This document shows positions 45,870 to 55,234 of a DNA stretch of 64,000 bases, one piece after another. The notes beneath the pieces are model-generated. The model did no database searches and was not told the DNA's origin. It worked only from the letters and a program-made list of their open reading frames with translations. Made by a program: the position numbers and the translations under genes. Position 1 is the first letter of the stretch. Every line of letters starts with the position of its first letter. Source of the stretch: Panorpa germanica (taxonomy: Eukaryota > Arthropoda > Insecta > Mecoptera > Panorpidae); NCBI GenBank assembly GCA_963678705.1, contig CAVMBN010000183.1, forward strand, positions 124,001 to 188,000. The letters run 5' to 3'.

Positions 45870-46635
45870 GTGTTAAGACAGTCGAAAAGTTTGTTGAAGA
45901 AATCTAGCAATTCTGCAGTACCATATGCATATTTACCAACTTGTTCTGAAGTTAAAATCAAGATAATAAATACTATAGTGTATCTATAATTATAAAATCA
46001 AAAAATTTAAAGTCATAACAAATTATTACCTGTATCAGACCGCAAACAAGATGCCACTCGTTGGCTAAACACCTGTGTACAGTATTTCACTTTCATTTTC
46101 CTTATTTTGCTCTTTAACACGTGGTAATCGGTGAGTTTTGGTACAGCTCGAATTATGTGGCATTTGTCTATTTCATACAATTTCGATATTCTGTTCCACG
46201 ATGCATGTACCCTATTACCATTCTTATGGAATATTTTACACCCACTAATTAAAATATGGTTATTATCAACATTATTGCTTTCTGCTTTTATGATTTTAAT
46301 TGCAGATACATTGGCATTTTCCAGATAATCTTAACTGCATTTCTATAAATTGTAAGCTTAAAGTAGTCAAATTGTTAAGTTTATTTAAAAAAAATGCGAT
46401 TCTTCGCTAAATTCTATTTTAGTCCTACATTTTTTCTTAAATATAATTATTGTTTATTTTTCAGTTTTTTAGAAACGCGCCATTCGTTTATATTTTTAAA
46501 TATTTTTTTCTTTTTTGAAACCTTCTCTTTCGCTATGACACGCGTTGACCGTGGTCTTGATATTTGTGGTGGTGATGCGCTATTGTCATTAGTAAAAGTA
46601 GTTTCAAGCTTGATTTCATTATCTATAAAAATTAC
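45870..46635 (-). pseudogene. Linker and RNase-H-fold exons of the P-like transposase
   Basis: The linker exon lies at about 46447-46635 (basic, KKKKIFKN). The exon 46030-46328 reads WNRISKLYEIDKCHI and AVPKLTDYHV, then KMKVKYCTQVFSQRVAS, typical of P-element and THAP9 transposases in the catalytic region. It ends at a GTAATA donor (46029). The next exon opens at 45945 after TTCAG and reads in phase (GTAELLDFFNKLFDCLN), then breaks. A last open stretch near 45470-45600 (VLSGRISLPPSVQ) fits more transposase. Frameshifts make it a pseudogene. Confidence 0.78.
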
Positions 46636-46696
46636 TTTATTAAAAAGGCTCTCCAATATTTATAGTAAGAAAATATTTACAACCGCAGCAGCTTAC

Positions 46697-46955
46697 CTTT
46701 TGGCGGAAATAAAGAGGGAATGCTATTTAGTTTTGGAACAATTCTATTAAAATCTAAGATAAGGTCTTCGTCCCGAAAATGTCTTCTACAAACTGCAATT
46801 GGTTTTCGGTATAATTCCTCCCTACTTTTGATGGCATATATTGGTTTGTTAATCCATGCATTAAAGATGTTATGGTTATCCATTTTAGTTCGATTAGGTA
46901 AGCGAAATTTTGATACCCCCTTCCCTGATTTACATACAGAACATAACGCCGGCAT
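46697..46955 (-). pseudogene. THAP-domain exon of the P-like transposase
   Basis: The exon starts at the ATG at 46955 (MPALCSVCKSG). The THAP zinc finger (C2CH) is complete: CSVC, an invariant Trp in NAWINKP, then CRRHF, then the terminal IPSLFPP motif. This domain binds the transposon ends in P elements. The exon ends AAAG with a GTAAGC donor (46696-46691). The downstream exons are broken, so the protein is not made intact, though a THAP-only product is possible. Confidence 0.85.
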
Positions 46956-47362
46956 TTTGCTATTCTGACAAAAAACTGAAAGCAAAAATCTTTAATAATA
47001 AAATATATTATAAAGATATAATATAAAACAACACTCGCCAATGAAGAATATTTCACTATACGAGTATAATATTAATTACCAAATGTCACTAAATGTTTTT
47101 ACAATAAATTGATGCCAAACAATACCAACAAATGTCACTTTTAAATAGTTAACAAATAAATAAAAATATTTTTAAGTTAATGTCAACAAATCTATTGTCA
47201 AAAATACAAGTTTTCAAATAGAGAGGTCATTAGCAATGCTTGACAACTAATAGAATGAGATAGATTGCTTTCCCCCTACGCCGGGTAATGGATTCATACC
47301 CCTTAAAATGGAAAAATTTATTTGTTCACAGTGAATCGTCTATTTAATATGTGGTTTGTGGT

Positions 47363-48143
47363 TATATCCTAAATTTTCAGCAGTGATGTTTGCGGATAAA
47401 TCAGGGGTAGGTAATTTAGTTGATATACTTTTTGGTTCAATTATTGGCTGTTCTTTACATTGTGTATTTTTAATTTTATTATTAATTTTTTTTAATTATT
47501 TATTATTATTGACTCTACTTACTAGTGAGCCGAAAGATTGTATACTTTTAATTTCTTCCTCCGTCAACTTGGGAATAATAAGTACTGTGGTTTGGGTCTT
47601 GGCTGGTGGGGATGTATCTCGGGTATTGATTATTGTTAAAACTGCTGATCCTGATGTTGTTGTAGACGTTATTGCATTCCTCTTGCTCCATGTATAAAAA
47701 GTAGGAATGGTTGCGTCTCTAAATTTTACTTGTTGTGGTTGTCATTGTTGTTGTTGATGTCCGAGTGACACTAGGCAGGCACCACTATATAGTCTTGAAT
47801 TCTTAAAGTATAAATGTTTAAAAATACTTCGTTTAATTTATCTATTCTTTTATTGTTTTCATTGTTTGGTAAGACAATTAAATGAAGTGGCATTAGTTTA
47901 CCACTTCTTTGATTTTCAATTGATTAACACTGATGAAAGTAAATTTCACGGCCATTTGTTCAATTGATAAATTTTTTTCTCAAATGGAAAACTTCGTATT
48001 ACTCTTTTAATGGGTAATTCCTCTGAATCGGTGGTTAAAGCGGCATACAAATCAACGTAAATATATATTCACTTATTATATTAACTTATTTTATTCTGTT
48101 TCCATAAAAATCTTCGAAATCACGAGGCCACATTCCACGAGAC
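47363..48143. other. Gap with a candidate minus-strand exon
   Basis: On the minus strand 47718-47523 is open, starts after AATTTAG and ends at a GTAAGT donor. It encodes a Thr/Ser-rich piece (AITSTTTSGSAVLTI, IIPKLTEEEIKSI). Another open patch near 47440-47360 reads EPKSISTKLPTPDL. I do not recognise either. The remainder is AT-rich. Confidence 0.3.
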
Positions 48144-48730
48144 GTGAGCAACGACGTGAAAGAAGAGACTACAAACGAGAAAACTGTAGGAGCGATTAAA
48201 TACTTTAACCTTTCCAAGTTCATGAAAACACACCCCAAGATGTTGTTCATGCAAGTAGAAGTACAACTGGGGTGCATTAAAATGAGGAGCGACAACGCGA
48301 AGTGGGATATAGTAGTAGGAGCGTTAGAGTGTGACGTAATACTAGAAATCACAGATATATTACGAGACTCTCCTAAGAAAGATAAGTACGAACACTATAA
48401 AAAAAACTATAATTACACTTTTATCTGACTCTAGAGAAAAGCAGCTAAACAATCTACCAACAGCTTTAAAGTTAAACGACAAAAAACTTACGCAGCTTTT
48501 AAGAGAGATGAGGAATCTAGCGGGTGAAGATGTAGCAGAAGTTACAAAGCCTCTGGATTAGCAGAATTCTAATGACCATTAGAGGCACATTGGCAGCAAT
48601 AAATGAAAAAGAGTTGAACACACTGCCAGAGATTGCACATAAAGTCAAACAAAACACCGTCGATGCCTATGTGATGGCAACTTATGCGCATTCATCACCC
48701 AAGAATACGATGGTGTGTCACTACGACTTG
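48144..48730 (+). pseudogene. Gypsy-type gag remnant
   Basis: The open part 48144-48428 reads KMLFMQVEVQLGCI, then WDIVVGALECDVILEITDIL, the common capsid start of many insect Gypsy-type elements. A frameshift near 48405 then gives SDSREKQLNNLPTAL and LLREMRNLAGEDV in the next frame. Further stops follow (RGTLAAINEKELNTL). No LTR of this element is identified. It is unrelated to the errantivirus Gag. Confidence 0.8.
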
Positions 48731-48756
48731 AGAAAATTGGAAAACTATTAGAAGCT

Positions 48757-49473
48757 AGTTAACATGGGATTACGACCTACAGATGTTTTATGTTACATTC
48801 TTATAAATTATACATTTTAAAACTCTTAAGTCAAAACCATAACCTACATTTATTTTATCTTTCATTCCTTTAAAAACTCACTCATAAATTGCATTCAATA
48901 ATTACCTAAAATATCAAATAACAAGAGTTCTTTTATGTTCAGCAATTAAATAGAACGAATATCTTACTTTACAAAAATTATAAATTATACATTTAAAAAC
49001 TGTAAGTCAGATCCGTGACCCTTGTAACCTATGTAGTAAATTCCACGCTGATTCTAAGAACCACTTGACACTTGACTAAAGGTCCTACCCTTAGGTTAGT
49101 ATACAATTAGTATATATACAGTTCTTAGAAATACTTTAAGTTAGTCTGTAAAAGTGCAAGCATCAATCGAGATCGCTTAAACTTATACTTGCTCATAGAA
49201 TCTCTATAGAAACACCACAATCGCTGTACGTGTTTCTTTGATTCAGTAATGGTCAATTTCTGTCGCAGATTATTGACATTACCATAACTTAAATTTAAAA
49301 ATACAAAAGTATAAATTGCAAAAGAAAGAAAACAAAAATAAATAAAATATAAATAAATAAACTTAAATAATTGTTTTATTTACGACGACTACGACATATA
49401 AATTAATAAGTAAATTAACTACCCAATATAAATTTGTTAATTACTTTCGGCTCCCAGAAAGTATACGTTAACT
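48757..49473 (+). repeat. Candidate 5' LTR of a second Gypsy-type element
   Basis: AGTTAAC at 48757 and GTTAACT at 49467-49473 form inverted ends, and the right end touches a strong primer site. A TATATATA box lies near 49111 and several AATAAA near 49335-49365. No second copy is in the window, so the left edge is uncertain. Confidence 0.5.
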
Positions 49474-49490
49474 GGCGCAGCCGGTAGGAT
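49473..49490 (+). promoter_or_regulatory. tRNA-Ser primer-binding site
   Basis: TGGCGCAGCCGGTAGGAT is complementary to the 3' end of a metazoan tRNA-Ser including CCA. It directly follows the candidate LTR and fixes its right edge and strand. Confidence 0.85.
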
Positions 49491-50172
49491 AACTTGCTTT
49501 TTTTGGAAAATAAAAAGTAGAACCAAGTTCTTGAAAAAATTATAAAACAATCTACAAAAGTGTATTAAGTAATTATTTTTATGTTAAAGTGCACAAAGTT
49601 TTTTTTCTGTAAGAGTGAAAAAAAGAAAAAAGAAAAAGTGTACGAAAGTTTTTTTTTAATTAAAAGAAGTGTAATAAAAGTTTTTAAATAATTATAAGAA
49701 GTGTACAAAAAGTCACTTCAAAATAAAGTGTAAGAAGTAAGAAGTTTTTTTTTAAAAAAGAAGTGTACTAAATTTTTTTAAATAATTAAAAAAAGTGTAC
49801 AAAGGGCAATTAAAAGAAATACATAAAGTGTTTTATAAAAATAAAACATAAGTTTTAAACAAATAGTTTTAAATAAAGAGCAAAAGGAGTCGAAACCATC
49901 ATACAGCGAGACCATAAAACGGAGACCATAGAATCAATATCAATAATACTTGTAATATAACTGTAAGTAGTAAATATTTCTAAAATTCCTTTTCACAAAT
50001 TCCTAATATCCAAGTATCAAATTTTCAAAAATAATTATAATAATAATATAATAATAGGCATTATGCGACATAATGAACTAAAACAAATGAAAAATAATAA
50101 TAATGAAACAATGAACTAAACTCTTTATTAAATGAAGTTGAACATAACAAAAATTTAAATATTTAAAATGTA

Positions 50173-50832
50173 TTGTTACAAATACAAGAACAATTACAAG
50201 AGCATAAAAGACAACTTGCAGAACTACGGCAAAACAATATCACTTATAGCAATTCTTATTTTGATACTGTTAAAACATTTTACGGAGAACCCGCAAATTT
50301 AAATGCTTTTATAAAACAGGTAGGCAATATAGTTTTTATGTTTAGAAATGCAGCTAATGAAATCAAAACGTGGATAGTTCAAGTAATATTATCCAAGTTG
50401 GAGGGTTCAGCTGAAACGGTGACGCTTAACAGACGTATTAACACATGGGAGGACCTGAAAAAAGTACTAATCACTAACTTCTTAGACCAAAGAGATGAAG
50501 GTAACCTTATCTTAGCACTTAATGAACTGATACAGGAATCACATGAAAGTACAAAAGAAATTTTCAATAGATGCTCTGACCATCAGTCAGCTTTATTAGC
50601 CTACAGTAATCAATATGATTGTGAACTTGTTTTCAATGCAAAATTAAACCTATATACAAAGATAATAGTTAAATATTTTAACAGAGGTTTAAGAGGAAAA
50701 TTGGGAGATAGTATAAGAGCAAGAATGCCAAGTTCTATGAAACAGGCATGGTCGTACGTGTTAGAAGAGGAAAACATACAACGCATGCAGTGCAAACTTA
50801 CTTTTAAAACATTCAACATAAATGAAAATTAA
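50173..50832 (+). CDS. Gag of the tRNA-Ser-primed Gypsy-type element (219 aa)
   Basis: The frame is open, about 680 bp after the primer site. The listed first codon is TTG, and an upstream ATG at 50168 lies in another frame. A short Gln-rich coiled start (EQLQEHKRQLAELRQN) precedes a capsid-like core: FYGEPANLNAFI, INTWEDLKKVLITNF, RCSDHQSALLAY. No zinc knuckle is seen, as in 17.6/errantivirus-type Gags. It is shorter than usual, and the downstream pol is missing or unreadable, so the element is likely truncated. Confidence 0.7.
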   Translation: MLQIQEQLQEHKRQLAELRQNNITYSNSYFDTVKTFYGEPANLNAFIKQVGNIVFMFRNAANEIKTWIVQVILSKLEGSAETVTLNRRINTWEDLKKVLITNFLDQRDEGNLILALNELIQESHESTKEIFNRCSDHQSALLAYSNQYDCELVFNAKLNLYTKIIVKYFNRGLRGKLGDSIRARMPSSMKQAWSYVLEEENIQRMQCKLTFKTFNINEN

Positions 50833-51384
50833 TCCACAAATTCTAGTTAAAATAATATACTAATATACTCATAGTTATGTTGCAGAAGCCTTATTATGAA
50901 TTAAATTAAACTTACTTCGCATAATATGACGTCGATTTATTGTATAGCAACCCGGATTTAAATAATGGACCTTTTGCAAATGAATACCTTAATATAACAA
51001 ATCATAGTCACAATACAAATTATTTTGATGTATTAAATATGTAACTTATGTAAATGAATTAAATTTATTCACGACTATCACACATATATTACCAATACCA
51101 GAACCAAAATTTAAATTAAAAGTGAACTATTTAACTAAAAGTCACATATAATAAAAAAATAAGTTAACATGCTAAATTCCTTAATAAAACATAACTTTTA
51201 TCAATATTATCACCTGTACTGTATACCTATAAAACAACCTTGCTTTTATCTAACAATATTCCCTCCTATGAAATATTTATTATTGTCTAATGAGTTATTT
51301 ACAGAGCAACGAACCATAGAAACAAATTAAAAAAAACTAGCATCAGTAGAGGAACTAAGCCGTTTCTGGCTCAAATTAGCATAT
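50833..51384 (+). other. Decayed tail of the Gypsy-type element
   Basis: No open frame. A patch near 51055-51130 reads LFTTITHILPIPEPKF, reminiscent of the protease-side linker of 17.6-like elements, but this is weak. No RT motif or 3' LTR is visible. Confidence 0.35.
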
Positions 51385-51660
51385 TTGGAGGTGGGGTAGT
51401 ATTATTTTTCTGTGGTAGTAATGGTGGGGGTAGTAGATGGTGTATGTCTGTATGTTGCAAGTGGAGGGGGTAAATTTGTGTGGTAGGTGGGGTGAGTAAT
51501 ATGGGCAAGGGTGGGTGGGGTGTGGTGTTATTGTGTGTGTAAGGTGTAAATTTAGCGGGTATTAGGTTATGTGTGTGTGTGTGTGTGAGTGAGACGGATG
51601 ATAGTGTGGTTAATTGAGATGTCATATGATTGGTTGTGTGGGTGTGTACTTAGAGGTATT
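51385..51660. repeat. G/T-rich low-complexity tract with G-quadruplex motif
   Basis: The plus strand is strongly G/T-biased in an otherwise AT-rich window. GGGCAAGGGTGGGTGGGG at 51503-51520 has four G-runs with loops of 3, 1 and 1, a strong quadruplex pattern. A (GT)n run follows at about 51569-51588. Confidence 0.85.
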
Positions 51661-51686
51661 GTTTATATGAGTAATTAATTAATGTG

Positions 51687-52110
51687 TGTGTAATGGTAAA
51701 TATTCATACACCTGTGCATGTTTCCCCTCTATATAAAATGATAATTAGTTAGGAAGAATATAAATAGGGTGAATATTTAATTTGAAGATGACCATATTGG
51801 GTGTAATGACGAATTTGAAAATCGCTATATTAAGTGTTATGGTAAATATTCATACACCTGTGCATGTTACATTATGTTTCTGCCTGTGAGATATGGTATA
51901 GTTAGGGTGAATATTTAATTTGAAGATCACCATATTTGGTGTAATGACGAATATTCATACACCTGTGCATGTTACGTTATGTGTCTACATGTTTTACTGT
52001 TAATAGGATAGATATATATAGTTAGGGTGAATATGTAATTTGAAAATCGCCATATTTGGCGTTATAGTAAATATTCATACTCCTGTATTGTTTTTGCATG
52101 TTTTGCGTTT
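51687..52110. repeat. Palindromic minisatellite, units of about 120-140 bp
   Basis: AATATTCATACACCTGTGCATG recurs near 51698, 51844 and 51950, with a shortened form near 52070. AGGGTGAATAT(T/G)TAATTTGA recurs at 51765, 51904 and 52024. Between them sit short palindromes: CACCATATTTGGTG (51928-51941) and CGCCATATTTGGCG (52048-52061), plus two decayed ones near 51789 and 51823. The array ends about 190 bp before the first gene of the cluster. Confidence 0.85.
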
Positions 52111-52303
52111 AATATGTGAGATATTTATTTAATGGTTATAATTTTTTTTTAAAATTGCAAATTCCTTTTATTAGCAAAATATAATTAGAGACAAATATTA
52201 TGTATAAGAGGGAGACAGATATATTTTTAAGTGAACGTATATTGGTATATATATATATAGGAAGTAAACTGAAATAATTATTATTAAGTAAGAAGAATCT
52301 GCA

Positions 52304-52705
52304 ATGGATGAATTTTCAAATATTAAACATATAAAGTGGTCATCTAATACTCGAAAAGTTGAATGGTTGGTTATAGCTGAGGATTTGAAAGTTGGAATTG
52401 ATCGCAAAGGGAACTACTGTATTCAAAATATAAGTTCTGATGATGAGTGCAGTGATTTTGAAAGTAATATTACTGGGTCCAACGATGAAAATGAGTTCAT
52501 AAATGGTATTGAAGAAATTGTGAGTAGTTATACTTCAGACTCTGTCTGTGAAGAAATCGCCATTGGTCATGAGGAAATTTATATATCTGACTGTGAAAAT
52601 ATTTCAAATTTAGATCCAGATTGTGAATTGATTGAAGAAACTGTTGATATATCTGACGATAACAACGAAATCATAGAAATCGTTGACTCTGAAGAAGAAG
52701 GTTAG
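52304..52705 (+). CDS. Unrecognised acidic protein (133 aa)
   Basis: The frame starts at the first ATG (MDEFSNIKHIKWS), about 45 bp after a TATATATATATA run that could be its promoter. The first 45 residues are mixed (KVEWLVIAEDLKVGID). The rest is strongly acidic and Ser-rich (SSDDECSDFES, NDENEFINGIEEI, SEEEG), without membrane segments. A GTTAGT at the 3' end could be a splice donor, so it may extend. It is the first of four plus-strand frames in a row. I do not recognise the family. An acidic transcription-type or linker protein is possible. Confidence 0.5.
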   Translation: MDEFSNIKHIKWSSNTRKVEWLVIAEDLKVGIDRKGNYCIQNISSDDECSDFESNITGSNDENEFINGIEEIVSSYTSDSVCEEIAIGHEEIYISDCENISNLDPDCELIEETVDISDDNNEIIEIVDSEEEG

Positions 52706-52838
52706 TCAGTGATTGTAGAAAAGTACTAAAATTGGAAGTGATTGATTGTATTAAGATTAAGTTAAGAGTATTTTTATAAAAATGTATATTAAAAATTTTT
52801 CTCCACGTTTATAATTTGAAATAAATGAAGGTGAACAT

Positions 52839-53189
52839 ATGTTTATTTTACCTAGACTATTAAATATTGAGGTAAATTTTAATTTATTTTTAGATAGAAA
52901 AGAATTGTTATTATTGATATTAATTGATAATATAAGCAAGATATATTTAAACATAATATATATACCAAATAAATTTAATTTAGGCATTGATTTAAAGTTA
53001 AATTGTGGATTACAGTGTCATTTGTTAATAGATTTAAATATGTTTAATCAATTTAAATTCTTTTATGAAATTATAATCAATCAAAATAATTTCTGTGAAA
53101 CTTTTAGAGCCGGGTTACTGTTTATATCTGAATTTGGAGACCCTGGATATGAGAGCCAAGACTCACTTGATTGGATTCTTAATGATTAA
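52839..53189 (+). CDS. Unrecognised 116-aa protein
   Basis: The ATG is at 52839 (MFILPRLLNIEVN). The protein is rich in Leu, Ile and Asn with no clear signal peptide. Its C-terminus is acidic (EFGDPGYESQDSLDWILND). Two Cys lie near residues 56-60. The gene starts 133 bp after the previous frame on the same strand. It might be a second exon of that gene, since CCTAG just after the ATG could act as an acceptor. Function unknown. Confidence 0.45.
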   Translation: MFILPRLLNIEVNFNLFLDRKELLLLILIDNISKIYLNIIYIPNKFNLGIDLKLNCGLQCHLLIDLNMFNQFKFFYEIIINQNNFCETFRAGLLFISEFGDPGYESQDSLDWILND

Positions 53190-53490
53190 TTTTATTGCAC
53201 TAATTACTAATAGATTGTAAATTTTGTTGTACATAGAAAATATATCCAAATAAGGATAATTCATAAAGTACAAGGGTGCTAATTCATCCATTGAAATTAC
53301 ATGACTTGAACAATATGAATACAAAATTGCATGATTTAACCAAATATGGGCACAAAATTTTTATTTTTTTTTGCAAAAAATTTTTTTTAAGCTATATTTA
53401 TAGTGGGGACTTTTATATATATATATATAAATTATGTTTAGAAAATACTTATTTTATACAGTAATTGTACGTGTAAACATTGTAAAACAA

Positions 53491-54122
53491 TGAGTGACTT
53501 TGAGAACTATTGTGTTGCAGTAGTTAATTTTGATCAAAATATTTTATATACATGTGTAAACATTGTAACAGTTTCGGGAAAATCGGTGAGTTTTTCTTCT
53601 GTGTATGTGATATCCGCATTAATGTATATAACTATTGCAAATTTTGTTTTTCTTTTTTTATAGTTTTGCCATAAACATTGGATTCAATACTTAAGGGAAA
53701 GCGAGGAATATCACCTAATAGATAATTATAAAGATTTTTCAAATATAGGATATACAATTAGCCAATTGGCTTCAACTGAATTAATCCTTAGAGAAAATTT
53801 TGAATTTAAGTATAAGTTTTATATAAAGAGTGATGTAGGTCATACATGTTGGAAAAATATTTTAAAAGTTTTAAGTACTGGTAAATATAATAGTTCTTAT
53901 GATCATTGTACCACTCAAAAATTAAAAAAATTACCTTTCAATGAAATTATTGATTTTATTATAAATTCTATTTTATATTTGGAAATTTTACAAAATTTAA
54001 AATTACATTCACTGGTCAATCAGGATTATATTTTAAAAGTAGTTAAACGTTTAAATTTAAGTATATTTAAAAATGAATTAAAATCAGAAAGAATTAGAAA
54101 AAAAGATAACAAAACTAGTTAA
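53491..54122 (+). CDS. Unrecognised spliced gene, about 194 aa
   Basis: Exon 1 is 53491-53585 or close to it (ATG; MSDFENYCVAVVNF ... TVSGKS). It ends at a GTGAGT donor. The intron is short (about 77 nt) and ends in TTTTTTATAG near 53662. Exon 2 reads FCHKHWIQYLRESEEY in phase and runs to the stop at 54122. Exon 2 includes His/Cys residues (FCHKHW, VGHTCW, DHCTT) and a basic C-terminus (SERIRKKDNKTS). A second basic stretch in another frame follows (about 54142-54257, GGGGKRVISKAY) and might be an alternative end. I do not know the family. The perfect splice signals argue for a real eukaryotic-type gene. Confidence 0.55.
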
Positions 54123-54305
54123 TATTTTAAAAAATTACAGGAACGAAAAAATAGATTTAATAGAGTTACTAATAATTATAATTTAGAAGTAGGAGGGGGA
54201 GGTAAAAGAGTAATTTCTAAAGCATATAAAAGCCATGACAATTTTAATTTTATTTAGTTACAATTTAAAATTGTAGCGTAATTCATCATATATATTTTTT
54301 ACGCA

Positions 54306-54830
54306 ATGGAGTCATTAAATAAAGTTGATTTCATAAATCCAATATATTTGCTTAAGTGTTCATATTTTTTAAATACAAGTAAAACTAAGCAAATTACAGT
54401 TGCCTTAGATGCAAATAATTTTTGTGAGAGTGTTTGTGTGATTGAAAAGTTTAACGGGCAGTATGTAAATTTATCACAAAATGACTGGGAAATTATTTTA
54501 AATAACAAAGCCAGTATTTCCAATTATTTTAATGGAATAATAACATATCTGGAGCAACCATGTATTGTATTGTCAAAATGTACAATTCATTTTCAAACTT
54601 TGTATGAAAATCCGACTATGGTTATTGAGCAAAATTATCACCTTAAATCAATTTTGGCAGATAATGGTCCAAGATCATCTGTATACATGCAAATAGAGTC
54701 TTGGCAGAAACTTATGCAGTTGGCAGAGTGCATTACGTTTTCTTTAAATCAACTTACGTCATGGTCAAAGTCTGCATTGAATATTTTTAATGAAGTGGAT
54801 CAGGTTCTTCATCTATGTCCGAGTTGTTAG
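54306..54830 (+). CDS. Unrecognised 174-aa protein, possibly PC4-like
   Basis: The ATG is at 54306 (MESLNKVDFINPIYLL). The N-terminal half is a mixed alpha/beta sequence with several Cys. The second half reads VLSKCTIHFQTLYEN, then VIEQNYHLKSIL, then RSSVYMQIESWQKLMQLAECI. The last part recalls the single-strand-DNA-binding PC4 fold (strand-loop, then Trp in a C-terminal helix), but this is a weak resemblance by eye. It is fourth in the plus-strand series, 183 bp after the previous stop, and the frame is intact. PC4-like proteins occur in DNA viruses and mobile elements as well as in hosts. Confidence 0.5.
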   Translation: MESLNKVDFINPIYLLKCSYFLNTSKTKQITVALDANNFCESVCVIEKFNGQYVNLSQNDWEIILNNKASISNYFNGIITYLEQPCIVLSKCTIHFQTLYENPTMVIEQNYHLKSILADNGPRSSVYMQIESWQKLMQLAECITFSLNQLTSWSKSALNIFNEVDQVLHLCPSC

Positions 54831-55119
54831 TATCGGCTGCATGAGGGCTTAATGGCATGGTGAAATCTAAAATTTAACTGTTGACACTTGTTGACAATTG
54901 GGAAGGTGTATATTGGGATTCAGTGACTTTTGGAATGGCGTTTATGATGCTTTTCGGTATTATATTAACCTTGATTGTATGCGCATTATCTGAAGGTGGT
55001 ATTATAGGTGATGGTATAATAATAGGCGTATTCACAGTAACTTGCGTTGTTATCTTACTATTATAATGTTTGTAATGTTGCAATTTAACATGGAAAACTC
55101 ATAAAAACTCATAGATATT
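54831..55119 (+). other. Gap with a hydrophobic open frame
   Basis: 54881-55066 is open on the plus strand without an ATG start (TTG or CTG only). It encodes two hydrophobic stretches (FGMAFMMLFGIILTLIV and IIIGVFTVTCVVILLL) ending at TAA. It could be a small membrane protein or the tail of a spliced gene. Support is weak. Confidence 0.3.

Positions 55120-55172
<53 letters not shown>
55120..55172. repeat. (TA)n microsatellite left of the inverted-repeat element
   Basis: The TA run has one short interruption. It abuts the left terminal repeat at 55173, and the right terminal repeat abuts another TA run at 61355. Confidence 0.93.
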
Positions 55173-55174
<2 letters not shown>

Positions 55175-55195
55175 CCAGCTATCATTTTGACGTCC
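55173..55195 (+). repeat. Left terminal inverted repeat
   Basis: The repeat starts ATCCAGCTATCATTTTGACG and matches the reverse complement of 61332-61354 without mismatch. The first base is uncertain because TA repeats flank it. Confidence 0.85.
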
Positions 55196-55234
55196 TTTTA
55201 TTAACCCTACAATTTGGCGTCTACTAGAAGGAGT

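Larger units (their letters stand above)
45211..47362 (-). mobile_element. P-element-like transposon with THAP transposase, decayed
   Basis: The coding strand reads from right to left: 5' flank (shared with 17875-17995), THAP exon, linker exon, RNase-H-fold exons, and a 3' non-coding region shared with 5772-5998. Terminal inverted repeats are not clear to me, so the ends are set by where similarity to the other copies stops. Splice sites are still readable. Confidence 0.78.

Noticed and set aside
51371-51625. 84-codon Thr/Pro/His-rich minus-strand frame
   Set aside because: It is produced by the G/T-rich low-complexity tract, with no codon-level support.
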